Assembly (NCBI RefSeq): GCF_920984735.1 | Contig: NZ_CAKLBU010000019.1 | Coordinates: 1 to 64,000, forward strand | Length of the DNA: 64,000 bases | Reading direction: 5' to 3' | DNA from: Pedobacter sp. Leaf250 | GTDB lineage: Bacteria > Bacteroidota > Bacteroidia > Sphingobacteriales > Sphingobacteriaceae | Part shown: positions 8,662 through 17,250 of the stretch, piece by piece | Position numbering within the stretch: position 1 is the first letter of the stretch | Layout: the number at the start of each line of letters is the position of its first letter | The notes under the pieces: generated by a model | What the model was told of the DNA's origin: nothing | Seen by the model: the letters and a program-made list of their open reading frames with translations, nothing else | Databases searched by the model: none | Made by a program: the position numbers and the translations under genes

Positions 8662-8678
8662 CTTTATTTTATTAATCA

Positions 8679-8709
8679 GATGAATATTGGCATGTTGCAG
8701 ATATTCATC
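8679..8709 (+). terminator. possible weak terminator
   Basis: GATGAATAT (8679-8687) pairs perfectly with ATATTCATC (8701-8709) across a 13-nt loop. It sits 17 bp after the glycosyltransferase stop codon, but no clean T run follows. Confidence 0.4.
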
Positions 8710-8765
8710 CGATGACTATTTATTTTCAGCTTTTTATCTTTACTTTGCCTACTCTTTAAAAAGGC

Positions 8766-9746
8766 ATGATTAATCAGTTTCGACAGCTAAATCCAATTAA
8801 CCTCTTATTTCTATTGGCTTACACATTTTTTATGCGTATTGCCATTTTTTATGAGATGCCAAATCAGCTGAACTTTGATTTTCTGGAGCCTTTCGCCAGG
8901 TTATTGATCAATATCGATTTGGACAATGCGTTTTCAGCATCAACCAATATTTTTATTGCTGCTGTAATCATTTTTGTTCAGGCGTTAATCTTTAACAGCA
9001 TCATCAGTAACCACAATTTATTGGCTAAACCAAGTTTCTTGCCGGCCTTAATGTATATTACGGGCATGAGCTTGTTTATGCCGTTCATGATTTTAAGTCC
9101 GGCTTTGATTAGCAATTTTTTCTTGATTTGGGTAATTGATAAATTTTTAAAACTGGGCAAGAGTGCAAATTCCATTACTACGGTTTTTGATATCGGAATG
9201 ATCATCGGTATCGGAACATTGATATATTTCCCGTTCATGGCCATGTTGCTGATGATTTTCTTGGCGCTATTGCTTTTCAGATCGTTCGATTGGCGGGAGT
9301 GGATTGCCGGACTTGTAGGATTTATTACGGTATTTTTCTTTTTGGCTGTTTTTTATTACTGGCGTGATAATTTATCCTCCTTTTATCAAATTTGGAAACC
9401 TTTAGGCAATAAGTTTCCATCGGTATTCACTGTTAATTATAATGATTATTTGGTCCTCATTCCGGTAGCTATTATTATCGTGTTGGCATCCTTGCAGCTG
9501 CGAGAAAACTTTTTCAGAAGCTTCATCAGTACACGTAAAGGATTTCAATTGCTGTTTTTTATGTTTATTGTTGCTGGTGCGAGTTTTTACCTTAAACCGA
9601 ATTTCCGTACATGGCATTTTCTGCTCTGCGTACCACCAGGGTCGGTATTATTGGCCTACTATTTTAGCAATGCAAAAAAGCGTTGGTTTTACGAAACGCT
9701 CTTTGTTTTATTTGTGCTCTCCATACAATATTTTCTTTTTGTTTAA
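8766..9746 (+). CDS. DUF6427-like polytopic membrane protein
   Basis: 326 aa, about nine to ten hydrophobic spans covering nearly the whole chain. The first begins after INQFRQLNPINL; others lie around residues 60-80, 90-120, 140-175, 178-198, 225-245, 260-280 and 290-325. There is no recognised catalytic motif. The composition and the N-terminal RxxNPINLL pattern resemble the Bacteroidota DUF6427 family of unknown function. It stands alone between the glycosyltransferase unit and coaX. I assign no activity. Confidence 0.65.
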   Translation: MINQFRQLNPINLLFLLAYTFFMRIAIFYEMPNQLNFDFLEPFARLLINIDLDNAFSASTNIFIAAVIIFVQALIFNSIISNHNLLAKPSFLPALMYITGMSLFMPFMILSPALISNFFLIWVIDKFLKLGKSANSITTVFDIGMIIGIGTLIYFPFMAMLLMIFLALLLFRSFDWREWIAGLVGFITVFFFLAVFYYWRDNLSSFYQIWKPLGNKFPSVFTVNYNDYLVLIPVAIIIVLASLQLRENFFRSFISTRKGFQLLFFMFIVAGASFYLKPNFRTWHFLLCVPPGSVLLAYYFSNAKKRWFYETLFVLFVLSIQYFLFV

Positions 9747-9789
9747 CCTTTTTTAACAAAATACTAGGCCAAAACTTAACAAAGATTGA

Positions 9790-9797
9790 TAGCTTTG
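9790..9797 (+). promoter_or_regulatory. putative -7 box upstream of coaX
   Basis: TAGCTTTG matches TAnnTTTG. It would give a leader of about 90 nt before the coaX ATG at 9891. A matching -33 TTG is not clear. Confidence 0.35.
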
Positions 9798-9890
9798 TGG
9801 CAGGATTTTGCGATAAATGCTTTTTGGATTGTAATTCGCTTGATAGGAGATAAGTAGTGTATCAAACAAATTTTCGTGTTAAAAACATAA

Positions 9891-10625
9891 ATGCATAGCT
9901 TAAGTATTGATATAGGTAATTCATCGGCGAAGGTGGCTGTTTTTACTGGGAAAGAAATTGTACATCATCAACGGCTAACTAAATTGGGCATATTGGATTT
10001 GGGTCAATTAATTGATAAATTTTCGCCTAAAAAATCAATCATTAGCAGTGTAAATCAAGAAATTGGCCCGCTGGAAGAATATTTAAAAAAGCATACCACA
10101 TACATTAGATTTTCAGCATCATTAACAAATGGTGTAAATAACAAATATGAAACGCCTGTTACGCTTGGGTTAGATAGATGGGCAGGCATTTTAGGCGCTA
10201 ATAGTTTGTTTGCCAAAAACGCTTGTCTGGTAGTTGATGCGGGTACCTGTATCACCTATGATTTACTTACCAGCAAAAAAGAATATTTCGGTGGGAGTAT
10301 AAGCCCGGGGATAGCCATGCGTTTTAAAGCTGTGCATGATTTTACAGGTAGATTACCTTTGGTAGATTGGAATGCAAAAGAATCCATCCCGGAAGGTAAG
10401 GATACGCAATCGGCCATAAAAAATGGTGTATTGCAAGGGATTATAAATGAAATTGAAGGCTTTATTGCCATAAATAATATAAAGGAAAGTGCTTTAAAGG
10501 TGATTATAACAGGTGGCGACGCTAATTTTTTGTATAAGCAATTACAAAACAGCATCTTTGCCCCTCAAATTATACAAGATCCCTATATCGTATTAAAAGG
10601 ATTAAATGAAGCTATTGCAGATTAA
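9891..10625 (+). CDS. coaX: type III pantothenate kinase
   Basis: 244 aa, the usual size for CoaX. It phosphorylates pantothenate with ATP, the first step of coenzyme A synthesis, in the cytosol. Visible ASKHA-fold motifs: SIDIGNSSAKVAVF at residues 4-17 (phosphate-1), LDRWAGILGA near 92-101, VVDAGTCITYDL near 114-125 (phosphate-2), GGSISPGIAMRFKAVHDFTGRLP near 133-155 and IITGGDANFL near 205-214 (adenosine motif). Type III kinases need a monovalent cation and resist CoA feedback. The next gene starts 2 bp after the stop codon, so coaX leads the unit coaX / outer-membrane protein / lptC. Confidence 0.95.
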   Translation: MHSLSIDIGNSSAKVAVFTGKEIVHHQRLTKLGILDLGQLIDKFSPKKSIISSVNQEIGPLEEYLKKHTTYIRFSASLTNGVNNKYETPVTLGLDRWAGILGANSLFAKNACLVVDAGTCITYDLLTSKKEYFGGSISPGIAMRFKAVHDFTGRLPLVDWNAKESIPEGKDTQSAIKNGVLQGIINEIEGFIAINNIKESALKVIITGGDANFLYKQLQNSIFAPQIIQDPYIVLKGLNEAIAD

Positions 10626-10626
10626 A

Positions 10627-11919
10627 ATGTACAAAAGAATAAATTATATTGCAGCCATATTCGTTCTAGTTTGTGGTTTAGGTGTTCAGGCACAGGTTAC
10701 CACTTCATCGCCATATTCAAGATATGGACTTGGAAATATCAAAGGTTCATTGTTGCCACAATTGAGAGCAATGGGTGGTATTTCCACTGCAGTAAATTCC
10801 ATTACAGGATTTAATAATATCAATATGCAAAATCCTGCATCTTATTCCTCTATAACTTTAACTACAATTGATGTTGGGATGAGTGCAGGTTTAACCAGTT
10901 TAAGTCGCAATAATTTAAGCGAAACCAGTTTTAATGCTACATTCAGCCATTTGGCTTTCGCTATTCCTGTAAACAGAAAATCCGCTTTGAGTTTTGGTAT
11001 TCTTCCTTATTCTGATTTAGGTTACTCTTACAGAAATACAGTTAAAATCGACACGACAAGTGTTGATCAACTTTACGAAGGTGAGGGTGGTTTGTCAAAA
11101 GCTTACATTGGTTATGGTTACCGCATCGGTGATCATTTAAGAATTGGAGCCAATGCAGAATACATCTTTGGTAATCTTCAAACCACAAGAGCAACTGAAT
11201 ACGCACTTGCAGGTGCCATTAATGCAAAACTTCAAAATAAAAATAGTGTAGGTGGTTTAAACTATTCGTACGGCATTCAGTATGATTTCAATGTGGGCAG
11301 AACAACATCTGTTACTTTGGGTTATTCAGGAAGCAACTCAGGTAAATTAAATTCCAACCAAACTTTTTATGCTACCCAATACACCAGAGATGCTGCTGGT
11401 AATGAGAGTACGGCCATTGATACTTTAAATTCAGTTGATAATGGTAAGTCGAATTTAACTTTGCCACTATCGCACAATTTTGGTGTTTCCATTAAAAAGA
11501 GTGATAAATGGTTAATTGGTGCTGATTTTAGAATGAGCAAATGGGCTGCTACAAGCATCAATAATATAAATTCTGGATTGCAAGATAGCTGGGGCGCATC
11601 ATTAGGCGGCCAATGGACGCCAGATGCAACATCATATAACAGTTATATGAAACGTATTGATTATCGTCTAGGTTTCAATTATGATAAAACCTATATTCAA
11701 ATCAATAATCAGGATATTAAACAAATGGGTGCTTCTTTAGGATTTGGATTTCCATTGCCTAGCGCCAATGCAGGGTCGGCATTCTATAAAATCAACTTCA
11801 CAACCGAAGTTGGGCAACGTGGAACTTTAAATAATAATCTGGTAAAAGAACAATTCATTAACTTTCATTTAGGGTTTACGCTTAACGATACTTGGTTCCG
11901 TAGATATAGAGTTGATTAA
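10627..11919 (+). CDS. outer-membrane beta-barrel protein (FadL/OmpP1-like, Bacteroidota type)
   Basis: 430 aa from the ATG at 10627. An upstream in-frame ATG at 10606 lies inside coaX and adds seven non-signal residues, so I reject it. A signal peptide (residues 1-24, ending GVQAQ) precedes the SSPYSRYGLGN motif, common at the start of Bacteroidota barrel proteins, then alternating amphipathic strands through to the C-terminal aromatic FRRYRVD. The protein presumably sits in the outer membrane; cargo is unknown. It starts 2 bp after coaX ends and overlaps lptC by one base, so the three are translationally linked. Confidence 0.78.
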   Translation: MYKRINYIAAIFVLVCGLGVQAQVTTSSPYSRYGLGNIKGSLLPQLRAMGGISTAVNSITGFNNINMQNPASYSSITLTTIDVGMSAGLTSLSRNNLSETSFNATFSHLAFAIPVNRKSALSFGILPYSDLGYSYRNTVKIDTTSVDQLYEGEGGLSKAYIGYGYRIGDHLRIGANAEYIFGNLQTTRATEYALAGAINAKLQNKNSVGGLNYSYGIQYDFNVGRTTSVTLGYSGSNSGKLNSNQTFYATQYTRDAAGNESTAIDTLNSVDNGKSNLTLPLSHNFGVSIKKSDKWLIGADFRMSKWAATSINNINSGLQDSWGASLGGQWTPDATSYNSYMKRIDYRLGFNYDKTYIQINNQDIKQMGASLGFGFPLPSANAGSAFYKINFTTEVGQRGTLNNNLVKEQFINFHLGFTLNDTWFRRYRVD

Positions 11920-12491
11920 TGAAACCGCAAACTTTTTTCTTTGGTTTGATGCTTGGGTTGCCATTATTTTTGGCATCATGTGGCGATGACGATCTGAAAA
12001 AAGCAAATCCGGTAGCCATTAATAAGATCACGTTTACCAGAGATAGAACCATTGGCGTTGAAGTTGTTTACAGCGACTCGGCCAGGGTTAAGGCAAAAGG
12101 TAATGCACCCATCATGGATAAGATTACCCCATCAGAGGGTGCCATTTATCAGGAAATGCCCAAAGGCGTTAACATCAATTTCTTCAATCCCAACGGAACA
12201 ATAGATGGTAACCTGGTTTGTGATTATGCCATCAGGAAAGATCAGGATAAAAAAACCGAATTCAGGAAAAATGTGGTGGTGAAGAATAATAAGGGCGATA
12301 CTTTTTCTTCCCAGGAATTGATCTGGGATGAAATAAAAAAGATTTTCTATTCAACGCAAAGGGTATATGTAAAAGGTGCTGATGGAAGTGAAGGAAATGG
12401 TATTAATTTTCAGGCTCCACAAGATTTCAGCACTTATTCTATGGAAACCGGGAGTGGCGATTTAAATATGAAAGAAGGCATTACGCCATAA
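11919..12491 (+). CDS. lptC: LPS export ABC transporter periplasmic protein LptC
   Basis: 190 aa. It begins with a lipoprotein signal (lipobox LASC, Cys21) followed directly by GDDD, then an LptC-like beta-jellyroll region (about residues 40-180) whose repeated strands include VYSDSARVKAKG and EGAIYQEMPKGVNINFFNPNG. LptC links the inner-membrane LptBFG extractor to LptA in the periplasmic LPS bridge. Many LptC proteins use a membrane helix; this one appears lipid-anchored, as in other Bacteroidota. The ATG overlaps the stop of the preceding barrel gene (TAATG). Confidence 0.85.
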   Translation: MKPQTFFFGLMLGLPLFLASCGDDDLKKANPVAINKITFTRDRTIGVEVVYSDSARVKAKGNAPIMDKITPSEGAIYQEMPKGVNINFFNPNGTIDGNLVCDYAIRKDQDKKTEFRKNVVVKNNKGDTFSSQELIWDEIKKIFYSTQRVYVKGADGSEGNGINFQAPQDFSTYSMETGSGDLNMKEGITP

Positions 12492-12594
12492 GTGATGTGA
12501 TATGGATCAGGTAAAATCAAAAATGTACCACTCATCCATTCAAATATATTTATGCCGATTTAATTTTTCATAATAAGGTGTTTTGTCTCGATTC

Positions 12595-12711
12595 TATCTT
12601 TGATTTTAAGTCTTCCATTAATCCTTAAAAACCTAATCTATTTGCTTAAAAATTAAACACTTGATAAATAAAATTTTGTGTTTTCTTTTTTAAGGCAAAT
12701 TTGTATCTTGC
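12595..12711 (+). promoter_or_regulatory. candidate promoters of the PpiD-like gene
   Basis: The 260-bp gap after lptC holds two candidate -7 elements: a perfect TATCTTTG at 12595-12602 and TATCTTGC at 12704-12711, with a TTTTG at 12674-12678 upstream of the second. The gap is AT-rich and contains no gene. Confidence 0.4.
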
Positions 12712-12751
12712 GCCCTCTTAAAAAAAACTAAATAAATTTATAAAGTACAAT

Positions 12752-14839
12752 ATGGGATTAATGACATTTTTGCGTAACCGTGCTGGCTATATCTTGGTCT
12801 TTGCTATCGGTTTTGCAATTGTTGCATTTTTAGTAGGCGATGCAATTAACGTGGGTAAGCCTTTTTGGTCGGCAAATCAAAAGGTAGTGGGTACGGTTGA
12901 TGGGAACGATATCAGTATTGATGATTTTCAACCAAAAGTAGATCAGAGTTTAAATCAATACAAACAACAATTCGGTGGAAGTTTGAATCCTCAAATGACA
13001 GCTATGGCTGTTGATCAGGCTTGGAATGCAGAATTGGCGGGTGTCCTATTGAATAAAGAATATGAGCGTTTAGGTTTAACGGTTTCTGAAGATGAGTTGT
13101 TCGATTTATTGCAAGGTCAAAACCCAAGCCCGATTATCAAACAATATTTTTCAAATCCTCAAACCGGACAAATTGATCGTGCTACCTTGATGAACTTTTT
13201 AAAATCAAAAGATGCACAGGCTTTACAGCAATCAAACATGTTGCAAGAGCAAATCAAAGAGCAATCTTTACAGGCAAAATATTCGAACTTAATCCGCAAT
13301 TCGGTTTATGTAACTTCATTAGAAGCAACAGATGAATACACCAACCGTAATAAATTGGCTAATTTCAAATATATCGGTTTAGATTACAGCACTATTGCCG
13401 ATGCTTCAGTAAAACTAACTGATGCAGATTATTCAGCTTATTATGATGAAAACAAAGCACGTTTCAATAATCCACAAGAATCTCGTTCTTTTGATTATGT
13501 GTCATTCAGCATTCGCCCAACTGCAGCAGATTCGGCAACAGTAAAAGCACAGGTTAAAAAAATTGCTGCTGATTTCAGGGCTTCTAAAAATGATTCACTT
13601 TTTGCGGCAATCAATTCTGATGTTAAAGTTCCTTATACTTATTTGTCGAAAGGTAAATTGGGTGATGCCGCTTTAGATTCAGCAGTATTTGCTTTGCCAG
13701 CAGGAAGTTTCTACGGACCAACATTAACTGGGAATGCTTATAAATTGGTGAAAGTTATCGATACACGTTTCTCTCCGGATTCAGTTAAAGTAAAACATAT
13801 TCTAATTGATCCAGCTAAAGTCGGCGGCGATGTTCAAGCGGCTAAATTGGCTGATTCATTAAAAGGCTTAATTGCTAAAGGCGGTAACTTTGCCGAACTG
13901 GCAAAAACCTATAGTGTTGATGGTTCTAAAGATCAAGGTGGTTCACTGCCTTCTTTCAGCCGTGGCCAAATGGTTCCAGAATTTGAAAATGCTGCATTTG
14001 ATGGTAAAGCTGGCGATTTGAAAGTGGTTAAATCACAGTTTGGTTACCACATCATGAGCATCGAAAGACAGATGGGGAATTCTAAAGTAGCTAAATTGGC
14101 TTACATTGAGAAAGCTTTAGGTGCAAGTAGCAAAACACAACAGGCAGCTTATAAAGCAGCAAGTAATTTCTTAAACGATGTTAAGGGAAAAGATTTTGCT
14201 AAGTATGCGCAAGAGAAAGGTTTAAAAGTTGCTGTTGCTGATAAAATTGGTGCTACTCAAGGTTTCGCAGCTGGTTTAGATAATCCTCGTAAATTAATTC
14301 AAGATGCTTATGCTGCAGATAAAGGTGATGTTTTACCTGAAATCTACACCATGACCAATGAATATGTTGTCGCTCACTTAACGGCAGTTAATCCTAAAGG
14401 TATCCTTCCATTAGAAGCGGTTAAAAAAGAAATTCAGCCTTTGGTATTAAACGAAGTAAAAGCGAAATTATTAAAAGAGAAATTTAATGGAGCTGGTAAA
14501 GCAAGTTTAGATCAAATTGCATCTAAAGTTGGCGCTCCGGTTAATCCAGTTCAAAATATCGTTTTTGCAAATCCTGTAATTCCTGGAGTTGCTCAAGAAA
14601 ATAAATTGGTGGGTAGCGTATTTGGTGCTCAACCAGGTAAAGTTTCGGCTCCAGTTGCTGGAGATCGTGGTGTTTATGTTTTCGCTGTTGATGGATTTAC
14701 AAATCCAGCTCCAATTGCAAATATGTTCAAACAAAAAGAAAGTATGTTGTTGAGTTTAGGACAACGTTCAGGTCAGGCTGCCTTCCAGGCTTTAATTGAT
14801 CAGGCTACTATAAAAGACAATCGTGTGAAATTCTATTAA
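12752..14839 (+). CDS. PpiD-like periplasmic peptidyl-prolyl isomerase/chaperone
   Basis: 695 aa. A single N-terminal membrane anchor (residues 12-33) leads to a periplasmic SurA-N-like chaperone domain (about 38-230). A parvulin rotamase domain lies at about 345-445, recognisable from VKVKHILIDP, FAELAKTYSVDGSKDQGGSLPSFSRGQM and QFGYHIMSIE. The second half forms a further substrate-binding region. PpiD-type proteins assist folding of exported and outer-membrane proteins at the translocon exit. Length is slightly above the E. coli protein, normal for Bacteroidota. It is followed at once by a strong terminator. Confidence 0.92.
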   Translation: MGLMTFLRNRAGYILVFAIGFAIVAFLVGDAINVGKPFWSANQKVVGTVDGNDISIDDFQPKVDQSLNQYKQQFGGSLNPQMTAMAVDQAWNAELAGVLLNKEYERLGLTVSEDELFDLLQGQNPSPIIKQYFSNPQTGQIDRATLMNFLKSKDAQALQQSNMLQEQIKEQSLQAKYSNLIRNSVYVTSLEATDEYTNRNKLANFKYIGLDYSTIADASVKLTDADYSAYYDENKARFNNPQESRSFDYVSFSIRPTAADSATVKAQVKKIAADFRASKNDSLFAAINSDVKVPYTYLSKGKLGDAALDSAVFALPAGSFYGPTLTGNAYKLVKVIDTRFSPDSVKVKHILIDPAKVGGDVQAAKLADSLKGLIAKGGNFAELAKTYSVDGSKDQGGSLPSFSRGQMVPEFENAAFDGKAGDLKVVKSQFGYHIMSIERQMGNSKVAKLAYIEKALGASSKTQQAAYKAASNFLNDVKGKDFAKYAQEKGLKVAVADKIGATQGFAAGLDNPRKLIQDAYAADKGDVLPEIYTMTNEYVVAHLTAVNPKGILPLEAVKKEIQPLVLNEVKAKLLKEKFNGAGKASLDQIASKVGAPVNPVQNIVFANPVIPGVAQENKLVGSVFGAQPGKVSAPVAGDRGVYVFAVDGFTNPAPIANMFKQKESMLLSLGQRSGQAAFQALIDQATIKDNRVKFY

Positions 14840-14862
14840 TTAGAAATTCCGTAAATTTGCTA

Positions 14863-14894
14863 CCGTTCCAGCTTAAAGCTGGAACGGTTTTTTT
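14863..14894 (+). terminator. intrinsic terminator after the PpiD-like gene
   Basis: A perfect 10-bp stem CCGTTCCAGC (14863-14872) / GCTGGAACGG (14878-14887), 5-nt loop TTAAA, then seven T residues. Confidence 0.92.
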
Positions 14895-14905
14895 ATTTAT
14901 AAGCC

Positions 14906-15430
14906 ATGGAAATTCAAGAAAACATCATTAATAAGGTTGCCAATAGTGGATTAATCACTTTAAATCTAGAAGATTTTTACCATAAAGGTGAAAGGGTAAT
15001 CTACGATATCAAGGATAATCTTTTTCATGGATTGATGTTGAAAGAAAAAGATTTCAGAGCGTTTATCAAAGATCACGATTGGACGCAATATCAAGATAAG
15101 AACGTGGGGATTATTTGCTCAGCAGATGCAATTGTACCCACCTGGGCTTATATGCTTTTAGCGAATAAATTACAGCCTTATGCAAATGAGGTGGTTTTTG
15201 GTGGTCTAGAAACCCTGGATGCAGTGCTTTTTACCAAAGCCCTGGCTAAAATCAACCCTGATGATTTTGCCAATGAACGTGTGGTGGTTAAAGGTTGTGG
15301 CGACATTGATATTCCGGTTGCAGCTTATGTGGAAGTTACCAATCTGCTTACACCAGTGGTGAAGAGTATCATGTTTGGTGAGCCTTGTTCCACGGTTCCG
15401 GTGTTTAAAAGGAAGGATGTTACGCTCTGA
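14906..15430 (+). CDS. DUF2480 family protein
   Basis: 174-aa soluble protein of the Bacteroidota DUF2480 family, function unknown. Recognisable stretches include NKVANSGLITLNLEDFY (residues 9-25), the VPTWAYMLLANKL segment (about 74-86) and VVKGCGDIDIPVAAYVEVT (about 128-146). No signal peptide or membrane span. It starts 11 bp after the terminator of the preceding gene and therefore needs a promoter overlapping that terminator or read-through. Confidence 0.82.
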   Translation: MEIQENIINKVANSGLITLNLEDFYHKGERVIYDIKDNLFHGLMLKEKDFRAFIKDHDWTQYQDKNVGIICSADAIVPTWAYMLLANKLQPYANEVVFGGLETLDAVLFTKALAKINPDDFANERVVVKGCGDIDIPVAAYVEVTNLLTPVVKSIMFGEPCSTVPVFKRKDVTL

Positions 15431-15587
15431 ATTTCTTCTGCAATTTAAGGAACGTTATAGCGAACGATATTGAGATCGTTTAATAATTTTAGTTTTGGTT
15501 GGCTTTTTGTATATATTTCGTAATGATTATATGGCATTACATTCTTAGTCGTTATAATCACAACACACAAACGATACGCACAAGCAA

Positions 15588-16361
15588 ATGAAAAAATTAA
15601 TCTTATTATTTACGATCGCTCTTGGAGCATTCCGGCTGCAGGCACAAGAGTTGCCACTCAAGAAGGACCCGGTTTTTCAGGAGGGAGAGATTTTACAGTA
15701 TAAATTGAGGTATGGATTTATCACTGCTGCAGAGGCTACCATTAAGGTGACCAATTCAGATTTGGTGTTTGATAACAAACCGACCTATAAGCTTACTGTT
15801 GATGCTCAAACCTCGGGTACTTTCGATGTATTTTATAAGATCAGAGATCACTACGATTCTTACATCGATAAAAAGGATTTACTGCCTTATTTTTATCAGG
15901 AAAACATTCGTGAAGCGAACTATAAGAGGCAGGATAAGGCGAGGTTTAATCAGGATGCTAAAAAGATAGTTTCCAATAGGGGTAATTTTAATACGCCTAC
16001 TACGCAGACCTTTGATTTAGTCTCCGCTTATTACTTCGCCAGAAGTTTGGATATTTCTAAACTCAAAATAGGCGATAGTTTCAAGCTAAATTATTTTCTG
16101 CAGGACGAAGTTTCCGCCTTGGAAATCGAATATGTTGGAAAAGAAACTATAAAATGTAAACTGGGGAATATACGTTGTTTAAAATTCAGTCCATCTATTA
16201 AGCCAGGGCGAATCTTTAAAAAAGACAGTCGTTTGTATCTTTGGGTTACCGACGATGGAAATAGAGTTCCTGTGAAAGCACAAGTAGAGATATTGGTTGG
16301 TGCCGTTACGATGGAGTTAAAATCAGCCGCAGGCTTAAAATACGCTTTAGCAAAAGAATAA
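15588..16361 (+). CDS. DUF3108 family secreted protein
   Basis: 257 aa with a clear signal peptide (residues 1-20, ending RLQAQ). The mature protein matches the DUF3108 pattern: an early EGEILQYKLRYGFITAAEATI, a central VFYKIRDHYDSYID and a late LWVTDDGNRVPVKAQVEILVGAV near the C-terminus. It is predicted to be a periplasmic beta-rich protein; function unknown. The stop codon overlaps the start of the DUF3109 gene by one base, so the two are translationally coupled. Confidence 0.85.
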   Translation: MKKLILLFTIALGAFRLQAQELPLKKDPVFQEGEILQYKLRYGFITAAEATIKVTNSDLVFDNKPTYKLTVDAQTSGTFDVFYKIRDHYDSYIDKKDLLPYFYQENIREANYKRQDKARFNQDAKKIVSNRGNFNTPTTQTFDLVSAYYFARSLDISKLKIGDSFKLNYFLQDEVSALEIEYVGKETIKCKLGNIRCLKFSPSIKPGRIFKKDSRLYLWVTDDGNRVPVKAQVEILVGAVTMELKSAAGLKYALAKE

Positions 16362-16927
16362 TGATGATAGAAGTGGAACAAGTGCTGGTGCACGAAGATG
16401 TTTTAAAAGAAAACTTTGTTTGCAATTTGAGTAAATGCAAAGGTATTTGCTGTGTAGAGGGAGATTCCGGAGCGCCTTTGGATCATGATGAAACTGCTGT
16501 TTTGGAAGAAATTTATCCAAAGATTAAACATTTGCTAAATGAAAAAGGTATTCAAGCCATTGAAGATCAAGGAGTTTATGTGGTGGATGAAGATGGCGAC
16601 TTAACTACACCATGTGTTGATAAAAATAAAGAGTGTGCTTATGTGTTATTTGAAGGCGGTATTACCAAATGTGCCATCGAAAAAGCTTATGAGCAAGGGT
16701 TAGTAGAATGGCAAAAACCTATTTCTTGTCACCTGTATCCGATTCGTATTACCAAGTATCCGGAATTCGATGTATTGAACTATGACCGTTGGCATATTTG
16801 CCATGATGCCTGTACCTTTGGAAGAGAATTGAAAGTGCCCGTTTACAGCTTTTTAAAAGGACCACTAATCAGAAAATATGGTGAAGATTGGTATAAGGGA
16901 CTGGAAAGTTCAGTAGCAGCGATGTAG
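16361..16927 (+). CDS. DUF3109 family cysteine-rich protein
   Basis: 188 aa, cytosolic. Eight or more cysteines are placed as in DUF3109/YkgJ-like proteins: CNLSKCKGICC near residues 22-32, then single cysteines near 87, 94 and 106, a CHLYPIR motif near 126 and CHDAC near 147-151. The arrangement suggests a metal or Fe-S centre, but no activity is established. ATG overlaps the DUF3108 stop (TAATG); a second in-frame ATG three bases later is equally possible. Confidence 0.83.
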   Translation: MMIEVEQVLVHEDVLKENFVCNLSKCKGICCVEGDSGAPLDHDETAVLEEIYPKIKHLLNEKGIQAIEDQGVYVVDEDGDLTTPCVDKNKECAYVLFEGGITKCAIEKAYEQGLVEWQKPISCHLYPIRITKYPEFDVLNYDRWHICHDACTFGRELKVPVYSFLKGPLIRKYGEDWYKGLESSVAAM

Positions 16928-17183
16928 GTAAAATCCTAGTTTCTATTAATCAATTGAGTTCATAGGTCGTTACCTTTTTCAAACCTTTTAGATCAATTTA
17001 TAATCATGAGTAGATGTTTTTTATGCTTGCATAAGAAATGCCTTAAAATGAAATTATCTACGGCCAGACTATGACTTTGATGCCAATGAGCCAGCTATCT
17101 ATAGTGCTTAAATAAATCCTCTCGATACGATCAAAACTTTAAGAAAATACTTGAAATATCCATCATTCATAAATAGTCTTTAA
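16928..17183. other. intergenic region before the EPS locus
   Basis: About 320 bp without a gene up to 17250; frames are broken by many stops. It separates the housekeeping region from the polysaccharide locus, and only its last ~70 bp shows a signal (the rfbB promoter-like element at 17182-17220). Confidence 0.5.
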
Positions 17184-17220
17184 GGACTAGTTAGTTGTTT
17201 AATTGTAATAACTATCTTAT
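17182..17220 (+). promoter_or_regulatory. rfbBCDA promoter, weak member of the EPS promoter family
   Basis: AAGGACTAGTT (17182-17192) followed after exactly 20 bp by TATCTTAT (17213-17220). It matches the EPS element GGGCTATTG at six of nine positions, with the same 20-bp register to the -7 box. The predicted start is about 25 nt before the GTG at 17251. Confidence 0.45.
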
Positions 17221-17250
17221 TTTAGCCGACTGAAAATCATTTAAATAACT

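Noticed and set aside
10606-10627. Upstream ATG for the outer-membrane protein gene
   Set aside because: It lies inside coaX and the extra residues disturb the signal peptide; ATG 10627 gives a standard signal sequence.
16928-17180. Possible gene remnant before rfbB
   Set aside because: All frames are interrupted by stops and no known domain can be read; it appears to be plain intergenic DNA.
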